Shown here: in pieces, positions 1-11,775 of the stretch | How positions within the stretch are numbered: the first letter of the stretch is position 1 | Layout: every line of letters begins with the position of its first letter | NCBI GenBank assembly: GCA_947095585.1 | Contig: OX352765.1 | Location: 20,148,444-20,212,443, forward strand | Direction of reading: 5' to 3' | Source of the DNA: Nephrocerus scutellatus | Taxonomy: Eukaryota > Arthropoda > Insecta > Diptera > Pipunculidae | Length of the DNA stretch: 64,000 bases | The notes under the pieces: generated by a model | The model's input: only the letters and a program-made list of their open reading frames with translations | Database searches by the model: none | Told to the model about the DNA's origin: nothing | Translations under genes and position numbers: made by a program

Positions 1-720
1 CGCCATTGCCTCAATGTCTACTCTATCGAGTCCACCTTTCTTTTTTCTCTCTTTGCAAAAGGGGTTAAAAGTGGTTTTTCTTTTTCCTAACTGACGGTTT
101 GTCAGAAAAAATAATTGTCTAAAGACATTGAAGCAAAAAAAAAAAAGTTAAATAAAATAACTTATAAAATTTGTAACCCATTGTAACCCTCTCAAAACTT
201 GGTTTTAATCACTTTTTTCCACTCAAAGGTAACATCTGCCATTGTAGCATGACGGTCTTTTTTGAGAATTTTCCTTAAAGTCTTATTGTCACGATCGGTA
301 GCGAACATTTTCGGACTTCTTAAATAAATTAATTATATTTTGAATTGAAGGCCTCATGATATTTAAATTTTTTTGAAATATAATAAGCCGAAATGTTTCG
401 TTGGAACTCTTTTATTATTAAGTTACGCATGTCTTCTTATAAGCACTTGCCACCCACCATGGTGAACTTTGCCTGCGACTGCAATCAGTATATGCTGCAC
501 TTAAGTTACTCAGGTACGCAATGCGCATCATGTCGGCAGATGCTCTCAATACACTTCTTAATCTACCATCAATAGATCTAGATCTTCATATGAAAGCGAT
601 GATATAAAAGAATAGGGTCTGATATGATAGTATGAAAGTGTGCATAGAAGCATATTCCATAAGGTTTCGGAATAAATTCCTTTGCTCTTGATATATGTGG
701 ATAGTACTGTAGACTTTTCA
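1..720. other. No supportable gene
   Basis: AT-rich sequence with short A and T runs. I see no coding run with recognisable motifs and no clear repeat structure. Confidence 0.5.
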
Positions 721-724
721 TTGT

Positions 725-1290
725 TCAAAAGAGGACATCAAGATATATAAAGAGTTGGAAAAATGTAACTGGGATTCTTAGGGTTTCCGAGGTAATGTTC
801 TTCAGCGACGGTTTCCTTACTGATGAGGGAACTGGAGCAGGATGGTTCTTAGATGAAAATTCTAGACAACGTTCGTACTTGAAAAATGGGCAAGTGTTTT
901 TCAAACAGAAGTATTTGCTATATTGCAAGTTTCTAACTGGGCTGTCACGAAGAGGTTACAAGGACGAAACTTTGCAACCTATAGTAATAGCTAAGCATCT
1001 GTATTGGCATTAAAGTCGCCTTGAGCCAACTCGAAGAATTTTCTAGAATGTAAGAGAAAACTGAACTCTATTTTATTCTGTCATGGAAGAAATTGTGTCA
1101 CTCTTATATGGGCTCCAAGCCAAGAAGCGGTTCGTCCGCTATCAATTGAATAAAGGCTTTAGTCAAGCAAACTTTGCTATTAGTATTCGAAAACTTATCG
1201 ATGGCTTCCATAAGTTTTTGAGAGGAACACTGTTGGAATTCTATAAACACTTGTAGAGCTACCAAGCACTTTGTGGATAGACCGAAAAAT
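725..1290 (+). pseudogene. LINE RNase H domain relic
   Basis: This is a decayed RNase H domain of a non-LTR retrotransposon (Jockey/R1-type). RNase H in these elements degrades the RNA strand during or after target-primed reverse transcription. The first block near 798 reads SDGFLTDEGTGAGWF, matching the T/S-D-G-S first catalytic motif. After frameshifts, blocks near 985-1070 read ASVLALKSP and ANSKNFLECKRKLNS, and near 1105 TLIWAPSQE, corresponding to the 'SDSQAAL..' and 'WVPGH.G' motifs in the right order. At least two frame changes and several stops make it dead. No RT domain is visible next to it, so it is a 5'-truncated or fragmented copy. Confidence 0.6.
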
Positions 1291-1299
1291 AACACCGCT

Positions 1300-2215
1300 T
1301 AGTGTGTAAACACTCCTAAAAATATTTACAATTTCCAAGATGACAAAATGGTAGTTTCCAAAACAAATTTTTACACAACTATATAATTATTGCTAATGTA
1401 CGTCAAACTTGTTAAAGGCATTTTATAAATTGCTTTGATCATTTCTTTAATTACTGTGCTTCAAAGTTGGAATCGGAAGTTGTTTATGGTAATAGCAATG
1501 TGACCTTTTTTTTTGCAAAAATTAAACAAAAAAAAAATTAATTATAGGAAACAATTTCTGCTCTAAAATATCAATCACCAAAATAATTCCAGCACGCGAG
1601 CTATTGCATCAACAATCTCTTAAAGTCACGACACCGCGTTGAAGGAACGAGTCAATAATTTTTCTGGCTCAATTATAGTTGCCTGTACTTAAGTTGCTGT
1701 GGTCAACACTACTGATTCAAAGTTGATGAGTTGATGAGTTTGTTGAGGTTCGTAGGAGGTACTGAAGCATTAGGACCAACTTTTGGCCTGCGGTGGAGTT
1801 CGTTTTGTATTTGTTCAAGTATTGTAGAAGCAGCATTATTATCAAAAATTTAATTACATATTTGCGTTGTTAACAGTTTACTTCCAATAACTACACACTT
1901 TTCTGAGGATTGAATTATTTAACGAGGAAATTAATTTGAACTATTGTTTGTAATCGCCGCTTTAGATTTCAAGACTTGTTTTCTTGTACTTGTAACTTTA
2001 TATCTTGTGCTTTCATATTCTGTACAAATATTTTTCACTTCTCATATAGTTACAGGAGTCAAAAAAATGTTTAAATTTGGAATAAAAGGAATACTTTACT
2101 TAAAATCAGAAAAAGGTCAACATTGTAAGGCTAAACCAAATCAGAAACAATTGCAAATGCAGTTGTGCCGTTTCCATACATAAATATTAACATTAACTAA
2201 AGGCTGATGTCATCA
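1300..2215. other. No supportable gene
   Basis: AT-rich sequence lying between two LINE relics. I see no convincing coding similarity; a 79-codon open frame near 1944-2183 shows no family motif. Confidence 0.4.
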
Positions 2216-2221
2216 CATTTG

Positions 2222-3740
2222 GCTCTATAACCGGGATCCGGTCCTGACCAGACAGATGGTATAGTGAGTTTTAGAGAACTCTAGACATTTTTCCATCACC
2301 TGTCTAAGGTTGAAAATCTGATCAGTTGTTGATTGGCCTGGGATGAAGCCATACTGGTATAGGCCAATAATGACTTTAGCGTATGAGGCAATCCTGACTT
2401 TGAGAATCCTATGCGCAGTACTCAAGAACGGTATACTACAGTGTGCAGCAATTATCACACTGTTATATCTCCTTTGCTATATATGTGGCACAGGATCTTA
2501 ACAATTTATCTGGCATCGCTTATCCTATTTTGCACTATTGATTTATGAATTGCTGGTTTAGTGCGGGTTCTCCTAATTTAATCAGTTCCGTTGGGATACG
2601 CTCTACCGCCATACTATTTCTAAGCCGATTTATGAATCTGCTAAATTTGTCAATGCTTGGTGGCGGCAGCATAGTGTGTTAGGAAGCCATTTAGCAACTC
2701 ACTAAAGGGCTCTTCACATTGCTCCAAGATGCCTTTGTGACCAAGGATTATATAACTCTTTGTCGATGTATATTGGGTCTCACCGCGAAGATTCTTCTCA
2801 CACGCCGCTTTCTTTCGCCGGTGAACTATTTATTTATTTCTTTTGAATGCTTTATATTCTATATCGAGTGGTCGCGTTCTATGGGATTGTTGGATTGTTC
2901 GGTATGCAACACTCTTACGTTCAGTCGCTAGCTTATACATTCATAAGCGATAAGATGAAGTCCATGCGGTGTGTCCAAGTATCTTCTACGCAAGGCAATC
3001 CTTCATTAAGGACGAGTCCTATTGCGTAACCGTGGTTGTTTCCGGTCTCTTCGTTCTTGGTGATGTAATCCACCCTCGGAGCCTCATACCAACAAGATAG
3101 TGGTCCGAGTCGTCATTGGCACATCGATAGGTTCGTATTGTCATGTCCAGGGATATCTGTTTGCGAGTCGATACCAAGGTTGTGTAGTACTGCCTGAATA
3201 CTAGCTCCCGATATATTTTTGCCTTCTTATCTCAGTTCCCATTCGACTTTTCCTCGTTTCTCTTTAATCGTCTGGAGTATCCTCCTGTAGGTACACGGAC
3301 GTGTATGAGGCTTATGGTCTTAAATTTTCTTGCATGTAAAAGGTGTTTAGCCGTTAATTTACTACTTAACATCCAATAACGGTGAGTCTCCTTCTTTTGC
3401 TGACTAGAAAGCCCATCCCTTTCACAAGATATCTTGTATTACAGCTGTTGTATATGTTATATTCTGATTTTTTTAAGATACCATTTCCCGTTCATTGGAT
3501 TCCTGTTGTTTCAGCTTTATACTCAGCTAACTGCTATGCAGCTCAAGCTCTGTAAAGTGGGCGTACGTTCCATGAGAACTTCTACAAACGTTAAGTCGTT
3601 TTCGTTGCTGTGGTATAAGTCGGGAATCAATGTGATGAATGTAATGTGAGATTTTTCAGGCGAGATTATTAAAGCCTCCCGCCAATATTCCTCTGAAGTG
3701 ACTAGCCCGATAATTCAGTTTCTCCTTTTTTGGTGAAAAA
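2222..3740 (-). pseudogene. RTE-like LINE (family A), internally deleted
   Basis: Read on the minus strand from about 3740 downwards. A degraded APE endonuclease N-terminus comes first (TGNGILKKSEYNIYNSC near 3450-3500, GFLVSKR near 3400). The endonuclease C-terminus follows near 3100 (the D-S-D-H-Y-L-V-G type block), then the inter-domain block (LPPPSIDKFSRFINRLRNS near 2650), then RT (FLSTAHRILK, YQYGFIPGQSTTDQIF near 2310-2400). RT stops after CLEFSKTHYTI and jumps directly to the element's C-terminal residues RTGSRL and a TAGAGCC-type 3' end at 2222-2245. The RT core with its YxDD-type box is therefore missing. Many stops and frameshifts are present. The endonuclease half is homologous to the copy at 28.0-28.9 kb. 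Confidence 0.7.
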
Positions 3741-3756
3741 TTACTTCACTATCGTA

Positions 3757-3803
3757 AAGTAATAAGTAAGTTTGTAAAGTAAGTAAAGTAATGTAAGTTT
3801 GAT
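3757..3803. repeat. GTAA-type simple repeat
   Basis: An imperfect run of GTAA/GTAAA units, visible as repeated 'aagtaa' and 'gtaaag' steps. Confidence 0.6.
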
Positions 3804-4080
3804 ACAAATAAAGCAGTTTATAGAATACATTATCGAAAGATGACCGCAAGAACTTCTCAACTCCACGAATCAACATTGAACTTTAAAGTTGTACAACATT
3901 TTATTCTGAGATGTTTTGAAGCTCTTACATTTGTTTAACGTTTTTTAGTCTTCATTCTTCAAATCTGCACAATATTCTTAACATATTTACTTACGATTTT
4001 TTTATTGTTTAGTCAGCACATTGCCACGCGGTCTGGAAATATAATAAAAAAAAAGAAAATTTAGTCATCTTGAGGTAATC

Positions 4081-4260
4081 TATATATGGATATAAAAATA
4101 AAACTCTATAAGTTTGTATGTATGTACGTATGTATATTCCCTATATATTGCCAAACCGTTTAACCAATCGCGTTAAATCTTTGCGTAAATGTTTTTTACT
4201 ATAATTAGCAGATTTTCGTCACCATATGAATTGTTTTGAAAAAATTTTCAGAATTTTTGA
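4081..4260. repeat. Possible dispersed-repeat terminus
   Basis: Starts with a GTAT/GTAC tetranucleotide run (near 4116-4137) followed by 'aaaccgtttaacc', a layout common at ends of dispersed fly repeats. No second copy was located here with certainty. Confidence 0.25.
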
Positions 4261-4346
4261 AAAGTAAAGTCCTGAGAGCTAAATACTAAATACTAAATAC
4301 ACTAAAGTAAAGTCCTGAGAGCTAAATACTAAATACGAAATACACT
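4261..4346. repeat. 43-bp tandem duplication
   Basis: Two adjacent copies of a 43-bp unit begin with 'aaagtaaagtcctgagagc' at 4261 and 4304. Each contains short internal 'taaatac' repeats. The two copies differ at very few positions, so the duplication is recent. Confidence 0.8.
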
Positions 4347-4349
4347 AAA

Positions 4350-5635
4350 TACTCTCTCAATGCTTGTAAAATAAATTTAACAATATTTTAATATCATAAT
4401 ATCATAAATATTTTTGTTAAACTGGAACTACATATATGACTAAATTCGTATCTTTCGTATGTGGTATGAATAAATTAAACGATACGAAACATGAAACATT
4501 GAACAAACAATCTACTTCTCAGAGGACGAAACTTTCATATTCATCTGCATATATATTTTCGTTGCCTGGTGATTACGTATACCCCAGAGTGTTGTACGTA
4601 CAGCGATTGGGAATAACAACAACTGCTGTGAATAGTCCGGGGAGACTTTTACTGAAGCCAACATCTCAACAATGGATACAACGTAATTTTTTGCATACTA
4701 CGAAGATATTTATTTCTATTTGTTATAAACTTTAAATCAATACTAGAACAGAACGAAAAACAATGACATTACACTGACTGTAACCTACAAGTGACATGCG
4801 ATACACAATCGTATGTATTTTAATATATGTATAGATATGACATGTCCGTGAAATGGGGGAATTCAATTTGCGTTGATATCCATATATCATTATAAAGATA
4901 CTCGTACGTATGTGGATGTCAGAAAATATCTATGCAGACAGACGGGCAGGTGCCGGAAAATTGCCATCCGGCTGGAAAGATGCATTGCATAACGACTGTT
5001 GATTTAAAGTTTGCACCTTGTTTTTCAAGCGATGTCACGTCACGTCGTTAGATAAACAAATGGTATAGCAAATGATAATGAAAAAACTTAGGTAAAGTTT
5101 TTAGTGTATGAGTGTTTACTGTAAGTTGGTAAGTTTTTGCATTCGCTCGCTCTGGGGAGCCATATTCCATTTAGAACTGTGTGACATATCCCCATCCAAA
5201 GCGGTGCTCAGTCAGGCGGGCGATACGAGTAATACGTCATGCTGATGGCGTTTTGGAATGCGGCACGTGTGAATTTGAATTATTACAAATGCACACATGA
5301 GCTATAAATTCAAAAGAACTAATGTTCTGTGCACGTGACCTACGTTAAGCTTTCATTTTTGCCTTTTTGAATTACATGAAAATATCCTTGAACTTTCGAA
5401 CACTAAACACACACAGGTTAAGTTTTGCATAAAAATGCAAAATAATTTTTTGTTTTTAAAATAAATTGATTGATCATAAATTTTGTCATATTGGAGGTAG
5501 CTCCTTTTAGATGAATTTTGGGAAATTTAAAATATCCTTTTATTATTTTTTTATTGAAATTAATTGCATAGAGTAACTGGTTGACCAAAAGTTGACACTT
5601 TCACTTTCACACTAAAATGAATATTAATCTAGAGA
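4350..5635. other. No supportable gene
   Basis: Mixed unique-looking sequence. A 99-codon open frame (4436-4735) has no recognisable domain or splice context. The 4900-5330 part is less AT-rich than its surroundings and may be single-copy host DNA. Confidence 0.35.
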
Positions 5636-5639
5636 GTTT

Positions 5640-6530
5640 TTTTGTTGCAAGCATTCTGTTAAATCTGTTAAATATGCAATTAATGTAATTAAAAATGCAA
5701 TCCCGCCATACAAGCCATCAACAATCAAAAGTACCTTCAAACAAAAATGGTTTGACAAAGAATGTGTTAAAGCTAGAGCCAGGTCGTTTGCTTTTTTTAT
5801 AGCTATTTAGGTTACATAACACCAACATTCTCAAAGCTCTTAACGGAGAAGCTAATAAACGCCTTTGTTATACAAAAAAGGTAGCTTACGTGCAACAAAA
5901 GATTGTTGCTGTGAATGAGTCAAGATCATCTGCAGAGTTTTGGAGAGCTGTGAAGTACATAAACGGACATACAAGCACAATCGGCAGCATGTTGAATGCT
6001 CCACCACTGAAAGAACATTTTGGCAACCTTCTTGACACAACACTCAGTTCTCCTTTATTCCATTATGCAGCGCCGTTTATAACGAATGAGTTTTTGAATG
6101 CACCATTTGCATTGCAAGAAGTACGGGAAGTAATTGAGAATTCAAAAAAAAAAAAACACCAGGAGATGATCGTATCCCCTTCGAATTTTATAAAAATTAA
6201 ACAGCTTAATTTGTATCTGTGCTTACGACAGAATTTAACCGATTTTTCAAAACAGCAACGGCTCCAGAAAGTTTTAAAAAAAGCAATCACATATCCTCTT
6301 CATAAAAAGGGGACCACAATAATCCAACTAACTTTTTAAACACCTCAGCAAAACTTCTCTCGGCTCTAATTTATAAAAGGCCTACTCAGTGGGTCACAAA
6401 AAATGTGGTGTTTTCTGAATTTCAATAAATCGAGTTCAACGAATGCTGTAGATTTGTATCCTTGAACCACTCACCATCCTTGAGTTCACTTAATGGGCTA
6501 TTCTGTGTAAATATACATAGTCATGTGATG
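5640..6530 (+). pseudogene. LINE family E, linker and RT N-terminal relic
   Basis: Plus-strand blocks in the order expected of a Jockey-like ORF2 are: KWFDKECVKARARS near 5745-5785, FWRAVKYING near 5940, LKEHFGNLLDTTLSSP near 6010-6055, HYAAPFITNEFLNAPF near 6060-6105, a 'KKHQEM' block replacing the usual 'K.PGED' motif near 6155, and the RT start NTSAKLLSALIYKRPTQWV near 6340-6395 followed by FSEFQ. Frameshifts and an A-run at 6148-6159 break it. It is homologous to the relic at 48.4-48.9 kb, with shared blocks such as QYAAP/HYAAP and NELL/NEFL. No YxDD box survives. Confidence 0.65.
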
Positions 6531-6539
6531 GCATACTGA

Positions 6540-7250
6540 AAAAATCCAATGTTTAACCTTGAACTGTGGGTATACTGAACCCTGTCGTTAATATGTTCTT
6601 TATGTGTAAAATATGTCTAATGATACAACCAGTTACTACTTAAGCATTCAAGAAAAATATCCACATCTTAGGCCTATAATATAAATACGTATATTATAAA
6701 AGCTATAAAAGCAACAAAATAACGACATCTTGTCTGCGTCCATTCGAAAAAGAAAACAGATAGAAAATTACGCACAAAAACCAAAAAGAGAAATATATTT
6801 ATGTTTGGTAGTATGTAATAGATATAAGTTTATTGATGATGATAGAGAAAGTATCTACTCATATGTAGCGTACAATACGCACGAACGAAAATTTAAATCC
6901 AATTAAGGGCAAATGGCAAATACCCAATGAGCATACACTGCGGTTAACTAAATTGGTAGCACATCCTTTTGGAAGATAAAATTGATATTTCTCTAGTTAT
7001 ATGTCAGGAAAAAAAAATAAAGAATAGTGACAGTTAGAATAGTTTGTGGTTCATACAGAATCAAGTTTTAAAAAAATTTCAGAACAAGTTTAAGACCCCT
7101 TTTTGCCAAACGAGTCAGAATGGCATGGCATTTAAATCGATTAATAAGATTAGAAGCACCTTACAAATAAATGAAAATGTTCTTTTTTTGATTTTTTTTT
7201 ATGAAAATTGATTTTAAATTTTAAATTCATACTTCAGATATATTTTTTAA
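6540..7250. other. No supportable gene
   Basis: AT-rich sequence with no coding motif. It may hold the 3' flank of the Tc1-like element that follows on the minus strand. Confidence 0.4.
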
Positions 7251-7251
7251 T

Positions 7252-7800
7252 AATGAGTAGAACCACTTTTCTTCAAGATAACCTTCGATCGATTGATTTG
7301 ATCGATTCGATCTTTAATGGAGTTGTACAATGAGGCCAAGTAATCAAGTGAAATCTCATTCCAGGCGAATTTAACGGCATCGATCAGCGCTTCCTTGTCA
7401 TCGTATTGTTTTCCACCTACGTACACTTCTCTTGTGAGCTATTCCCAGACATTTTCTATAACGTTAAGCTCTGGCGAATATGGTGGACATGGTAAAAGTT
7501 CAACATTTTCAGCGGTAGTATAGGAGCGTTGTCCTGTTGATATATACATGAAAGTGGTCCAAAGAGATTGTGAATTTTTGGAAAAGCTGATTCCAACACC
7601 GTTTTGCAGTTATATCCACTTTGTACCACTAATTCGATGCTGCCATAATAAAATATTGCAGGCCTTACCATTATGACTTTACTTCTGCTATCATGGCGGT
7701 TTAAAAAGAGTTTCTTTTTTATTAGATTGTCAGAAAAGACTACTTTTTTCCAGTTATTCGAACTTGTTCCTTGTTGCATATCACAGGTCATTTAGTCTTT
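7252..7800 (-). pseudogene. Tc1-like transposase relic (DD34E type)
   Basis: Catalyses cut-and-paste transposition when intact. Minus-strand blocks are: NNWKKVVFSD (first catalytic D) near 7725-7755, YYGSIELVVQSG, FPKIHNLFGPL, IYQQDNAP (second D) near 7530-7545, and PPYSPELNVIENVWE (third catalytic residue, E) near 7440-7475. The C-terminal tail VGGKQYDDKEALIDAVKFAW and SLYNSIKDRIDQI follows. There is an in-frame TAG after the ENVWE motif and a frameshift between the second and third catalytic motifs. The N-terminal DNA-binding half was not found, and terminal inverted repeats were not recognised. Confidence 0.8.
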
Positions 7801-7844
7801 CACGAATTGTAAACGTTGTTTTTTACACGTTCCATGTTCCAAGT

Positions 7845-7935
7845 TAGGTAGTGCAAATTGCTTGTTACAATTTGTGTGTTGAATGTAGCATATTACATGT
7901 TGCATGTTGCAAGCTGTATGCTGCATGTTGCATAA
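7845..7935. repeat. CATGTTG-type short tandem repeat
   Basis: Repeated 'catgttgca' and 'gctgcatgttg' steps form an irregular short-period array directly before the G/T-rich minisatellite. Confidence 0.55.
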
Positions 7936-7964
7936 ACATCATGTGTTTCCTCTTATTACAACCC

Positions 7965-8150
7965 TCCCTATTTTGGTGGTCTTTTGAGGATCCTTTGGGG
8001 GTCTTTTGGGGGACTTTAGGGGTCTTCTTGGGGTCTTTTGAAGGTCGTTTGAGGGTCTTTCGGAGGTATTTTTATGATTCTTTTTGGGGTTTTGGGGGTC
8101 TTTTGATGGTCTTTTGGGGTCTTTTTGGGGTATTTTGGAGATATTTTTAC
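7965..8150 (-). repeat. GGGGTCTTTT minisatellite
   Basis: About 18 imperfect copies of a roughly 10-bp unit (GGGGTCTTTT and variants), broken by a 'ttttatgattctttttgggg' spacer near 8065-8085. It is the reverse complement of the array at 26.1-26.6 kb, spacer included. The long open frames on both strands here result from the repeat and are not genes. Confidence 0.85.
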
Positions 8151-8405
8151 CCACAACATCAAAGAGGTTTCACATCAACCGCATGTAAAAGGTACGCTCA
8201 CTGTTATTCATTTGTTTTGTTGTCTAGCGCGTAAACAAACAAAGCGGTTTTCCGACACTGGAACAGGCGTCATCCAATTGACCAGGCGAGAAGCATGGAT
8301 TTTCAAGGTTAATGCCGCAAACACTCAATGACTGCCATTGTGATTTGTTTATTCTAATTGTGAATGCAAACCGCATCCGAAACTGCAAGTTCTTAAAGTC
8401 TACTA

Positions 8406-8660
8406 GCATGTCGGTCGGAATCACTGGGATGCGTTTACAGATCGCATAAGAAAGACCGTGCACCGTGGATCAGCTGTCCAATGACATTTGCGCAAATACC
8501 GCCAACTACTGGAATTTTTTGGAATAGAAATTAAATTATGAATTTTGTTTTGGCATGTTGGTCGGAATCACTGGGATGTGTTGACAGATCGCATAAGAAA
8601 GACCGTGCACCGTGGATCAGCTGTCCAACGACATTTGCGCACATAGCGCCAACTATTGGA
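8406..8660. repeat. Pair of 108-bp direct repeats
   Basis: Positions 8406-8513 and 8553-8660 are near-identical 108-bp direct repeats separated by 39 bp (both begin 'gcatgt', both end 'gga'). The second copy runs straight into the mariner transposase 3' end, so the unit probably belongs to the 3' untranslated part of that element or to a sequence duplicated with it. Confidence 0.8.
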
Positions 8661-9062
8661 TTGGAACACTCTTTTCGGCATAAAAACATTTCAACATAGT
8701 CTCCTTTTAGCTCGATACACTTCATCCAACGTTTCTCCAATTTTTTGATGCCCTCCAAACAATACGATTTCTCGAGCCCCTCAAAATAAACCTTTGTTTC
8801 AGTGATGACCTCTTCTTTCGGCCCAAATCTCTTACCTCCAAGCCATTTCTTCATGTTTGAAAACAAGAAATAGTCGAAAACAAGAGTAGTCTAAATCTGG
8901 GGAAAAACCTCAATCGAATTTTTCTGGAACATCGTCAAACACACCTTCGATGTTGTCAAACGATTGCATTATTTGTTGTCGATTGTGAGCAAACGCGGCA
9001 CCCATCTTGCGGAAAGCTTTTTCAAGTGTAAGTGTGACATTTAACATTGAACTTTTTGAACA
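8660..9062 (-). pseudogene. Mariner transposase relic, internally deleted
   Basis: Minus-strand reading from about 9040 gives KLSARWVPRLLTIDNK in the frame of the linker region, then CLTMFQKNSIE. It then jumps to DYFLFSNMKKWLGGKRFG near 8830-8875 and continues EEVITETKVYFEG, IKKLEKRWMKCIELKGDYVE. Linker and C-terminus match mariner (DD34D) transposases of the irritans/mellifera type. The segment carrying the first two catalytic aspartates is deleted, and frameshifts are present. It is non-functional. Family assignment rests on motif memory. Confidence 0.75.
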
Positions 9063-9069
9063 TGTACCC

Positions 9070-10540
9070 CACATTCCATGTAGAGTGAGACGTTGTCACG
9101 TCAAACAAAAACGAACCACTTTTCAAACAACGATTGTATTTTGACGGGTTTTAATCTGATGCACCAAATTAAATGCATGCCATTCTAACTCATTGAGTTA
9201 AAGTTTCATAAAACTACCGTAAGCTTGTTCTCTTTAAATTTTGACATTCACCATTGCATTCAACATAAACCACTGTTTCTTTCACCATTTTGTTTTTCTC
9301 TCTCACTTCCATATGAGTAGGGAAAGATTATTTTTATCCCTCAAAATTGCCTGCATCTAATCTAATGAACCGCAGTGTATCATATATTAGCGATTTATAC
9401 GCACGTTGCGGCATTACTAATACGCTATTGTGGGTGGTGGGTCGTTCACTACCTTACAATACACAGGACAATAATTCCCACGTTACACAATAAATGTTCG
9501 CAGTCAATAATCTGATTTTGCATCAGATTTCACACACAACACACCCACTGTGAACTTGACGAAGGCCATCGAACGTGCCACTCGAGAAAACTGCAATTAC
9601 TAACGATACGATCGTACTCGCAAACAAAGCGACCGTTGCGATAGCGAGCTCAATCATGTCTCATAATTTTTTCGTTCTATACGCCACTCATAATTCGCCG
9701 ACAACGAGTGCATGATGGATGACTGGTTGATTGATTGGCGATGTGCGTGATTCGCTGTACACGCCTTGGGCCTGCCTGAAGTGAAGGGGAAAGAACAAGA
9801 AATAAACTTACATCTAAGTCGAAGGACTTTCGATTTTTGTTTTCAATGTTAAATTTTTATTATAAAAATTCTTAAACAACCATTCGTTTATTGTTCTAGC
9901 CACTATTTCATGTTCTACTTAATTTAAATGAAGTGCATATATTATATCCTTGTGCAACCTACATAGAACATGTATAGATTTCACTTTGCTATGTCTAGAC
10001 TGCGGATACTGCGAACAATAAGAAGAATTCAATATTACAAGTATGTATTTACATTCAAATTGGCAAACAAGAAACAATAAAGGGCAACCACAACTAATAC
10101 GCTTAAGACTATTTATTTGCTACGAATTTCTGGAACTTTGCTTCGTTTGAATCCGTATTGGAACGTACTGCTGGCAAAGAGTCTCCCCGTTTGTCAATTC
10201 ATGGTGAAAGTAATATGTTTGTTGTGTTCATTTTTGATTTCTCGATTATTCAATGACATACAAAAATAATTACGGGTCGGGTGTGACATTGCCGTAAATA
10301 ATAACAAGTTTTTAGGCAAATTTATTATGGTAATTACCTGCTATTGATTATGTATATAACAATACAATATTGTCTTCCGGAGTAAATTAAATTTTGAATC
10401 AACTGAATGGTTTCAATAATTTACAACAATTTCACGTCCACTCTTTAACGTACTTTTTGGTTTTAAATTTGTGCACGCGTAAAACAGTATACTGAATTCC
10501 ACTGTAAATGGTGAAAAATAAAATCAGAAGCGAAGCACTG
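9070..10540. other. No supportable gene
   Basis: Unique-looking sequence. The 9460-9790 part is GC-richer, with several CpG-containing words ('gaacgtgccactcgag', 'gatcgtactcgc'). This is compatible with host regulatory or untranslated sequence, but no exon could be built. Confidence 0.35.
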
Positions 10541-10544
10541 CGTG

Positions 10545-10775
10545 TTCTGTGGTTACAAATAAAAACAACCCAAAATGGTAAAACAGCGCTGCACACAGCG
10601 CACACAATGCAAACATAGTATGGCGTGATCTGGTTTCGCTACATATTACGATCAAAAAACCGGACCCCGGGGCACGATCAAATTTGCAATAATAGAAAGT
10701 GTTGTCACCGGAAATACACATGTATGCAAAGTTTCAATAAAATAAAATTCTAGTTTGGTGCAACAACAAAGTGTC
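10545..10775 (-). repeat. Dispersed repeat X, copy 1
   Basis: The reverse complement contains 'atgtgtatttccggtgaca' and 'gaaactttgcata', shared with copies at 11.8-12.1, 18.4-18.6 and 50.8-51.0 kb. The block near 10545-10615 ('aataaaaacaaccc', 'acacagcgcacaca') matches the segment at 35.5-35.6 kb, which suggests this is one end of the same element. No coding capacity was seen and the class is unknown. Confidence 0.6.
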
Positions 10776-10854
10776 ATAAGTCCAAAACTAAAATACAATA
10801 ACATCCAAACAACAAATATATATCTGTTTCCATGTTTCATTATAAATATAATCT

Positions 10855-11125
10855 TCACAGCGAACACACATTCCAGAGTAATTTTGGATTTAGCATTACT
10901 GGTGTAGCAGAAAAACCGGTTTTGGTCTATACATAGAAATACTTTTGTTATTTACTGCAGTCTCAGCGAACACACATTCCCACAGTAGTATTGCATTTCG
11001 CATGAACAGTTTAGTAGAGAAGTGTTGTGGTCGTGTAAAAAATAGCGTACATTACTCGTTGAAAAGTGGTTATTGTTATAACGTCCACTTTCTTCGCTCG
11101 TTTTTTAATATACTATAACGTCCAA
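10855..11125 (+). repeat. Dispersed repeat Y with internal duplication
   Basis: The unit 'cagcgaacacacattcc' occurs at 10858 and 10964 (period about 106 bp), each followed by a degenerate 'gta.tttgcat..cgcat' stretch and 'gcagaaaaaccggtttt' or its variant. The distal part ('aaaaatagcgtacattactc', 'aatatactata') matches the reverse complement of 46,244-46,440 closely. The 46-kb copy has a single unit, so this locus has gained a partial tandem duplication. Confidence 0.7.
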
Positions 11126-11239
11126 GGACTTAATTGCACTTTCAAAAATGCATTAAAGTTCTATTCAAGTTTTGAATTTATTGCACTTTTAAAATTGCAA
11201 TAAAAGTTTGAATTACGTTTAGACGACAGAAGACAGCAT

Positions 11240-11760
11240 TGGGATTTGGAAGCGTGTAATTATACTCTATTCTGTAGCCCCAACGTTGTTATGCTGTCAA
11301 CGTCAGAATTTAACGTAATTAACATAGGTTGTGCTGTCGTCAGCGAAAAAATGGATTGGATTAGAACTGGTGGATAGGAGATCATTAATGAAAATAAGAA
11401 ATAGTGTCGGAGACAAAACAGAGCCTTGGGGAATACCGGCGTTTATGCGGTGAACACTGCATTTGAAACTACAATTACGATTGATCAGCTATTCCATGAC
11501 CTTGGAAAGTATGGATGTTAGCGCAATGGGTCGGTATAAAGAAAGAGATAACGGTTCGCCTTTTTTAGAAACTGGGGACGACTACGGAAGAATAAGAGAA
11601 ATAGAAAAGCCTGCTCTTCAAAACTATAGCATTAATACCATCAGGTCCAAAAGATTTATGAATGTATAGATAATTTATGACAGACATGGTGGGCACCTTA
11701 CAACTGTCCAAGCATCGTTTAAAGGCCACGCACAATTTGAACGATGGTTTACATTTCTAT
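11240..11760 (-). pseudogene. LINE family D reverse transcriptase relic
   Basis: On the minus strand near 11360-11450 the sequence reads INAGIPQGSVLSPTLFLIF, then INDLLSTSSNPIHFFADDST. These are the RT 'G.PQGS..SP.LF' motif and the A-D-D catalytic box of a Jockey-like LINE. An adjacent region at 11480-11700 continues upstream RT with stops. It is homologous to relics at 23.6-24.5 and 30.6-31.4 kb and lies in the same orientation. Frameshifts disable it. Confidence 0.75.
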
Positions 11761-11775
11761 CGGGATAACTTGTAG

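Noticed and set aside
4436..4735. 99-codon ORF as a gene
   Set aside because: No recognisable motif, no splice context and biased AT-rich composition.
7965..8150. CRISPR-like array
   Set aside because: Units are about 10 bp without unique spacers, and the genome is eukaryotic.
7851..8234. 127-codon plus-strand and 71-codon minus-strand open frames rich in short repeats
   Set aside because: They are by-products of the GGGGTCTTTT minisatellite, whose unit length and base bias keep several frames open.
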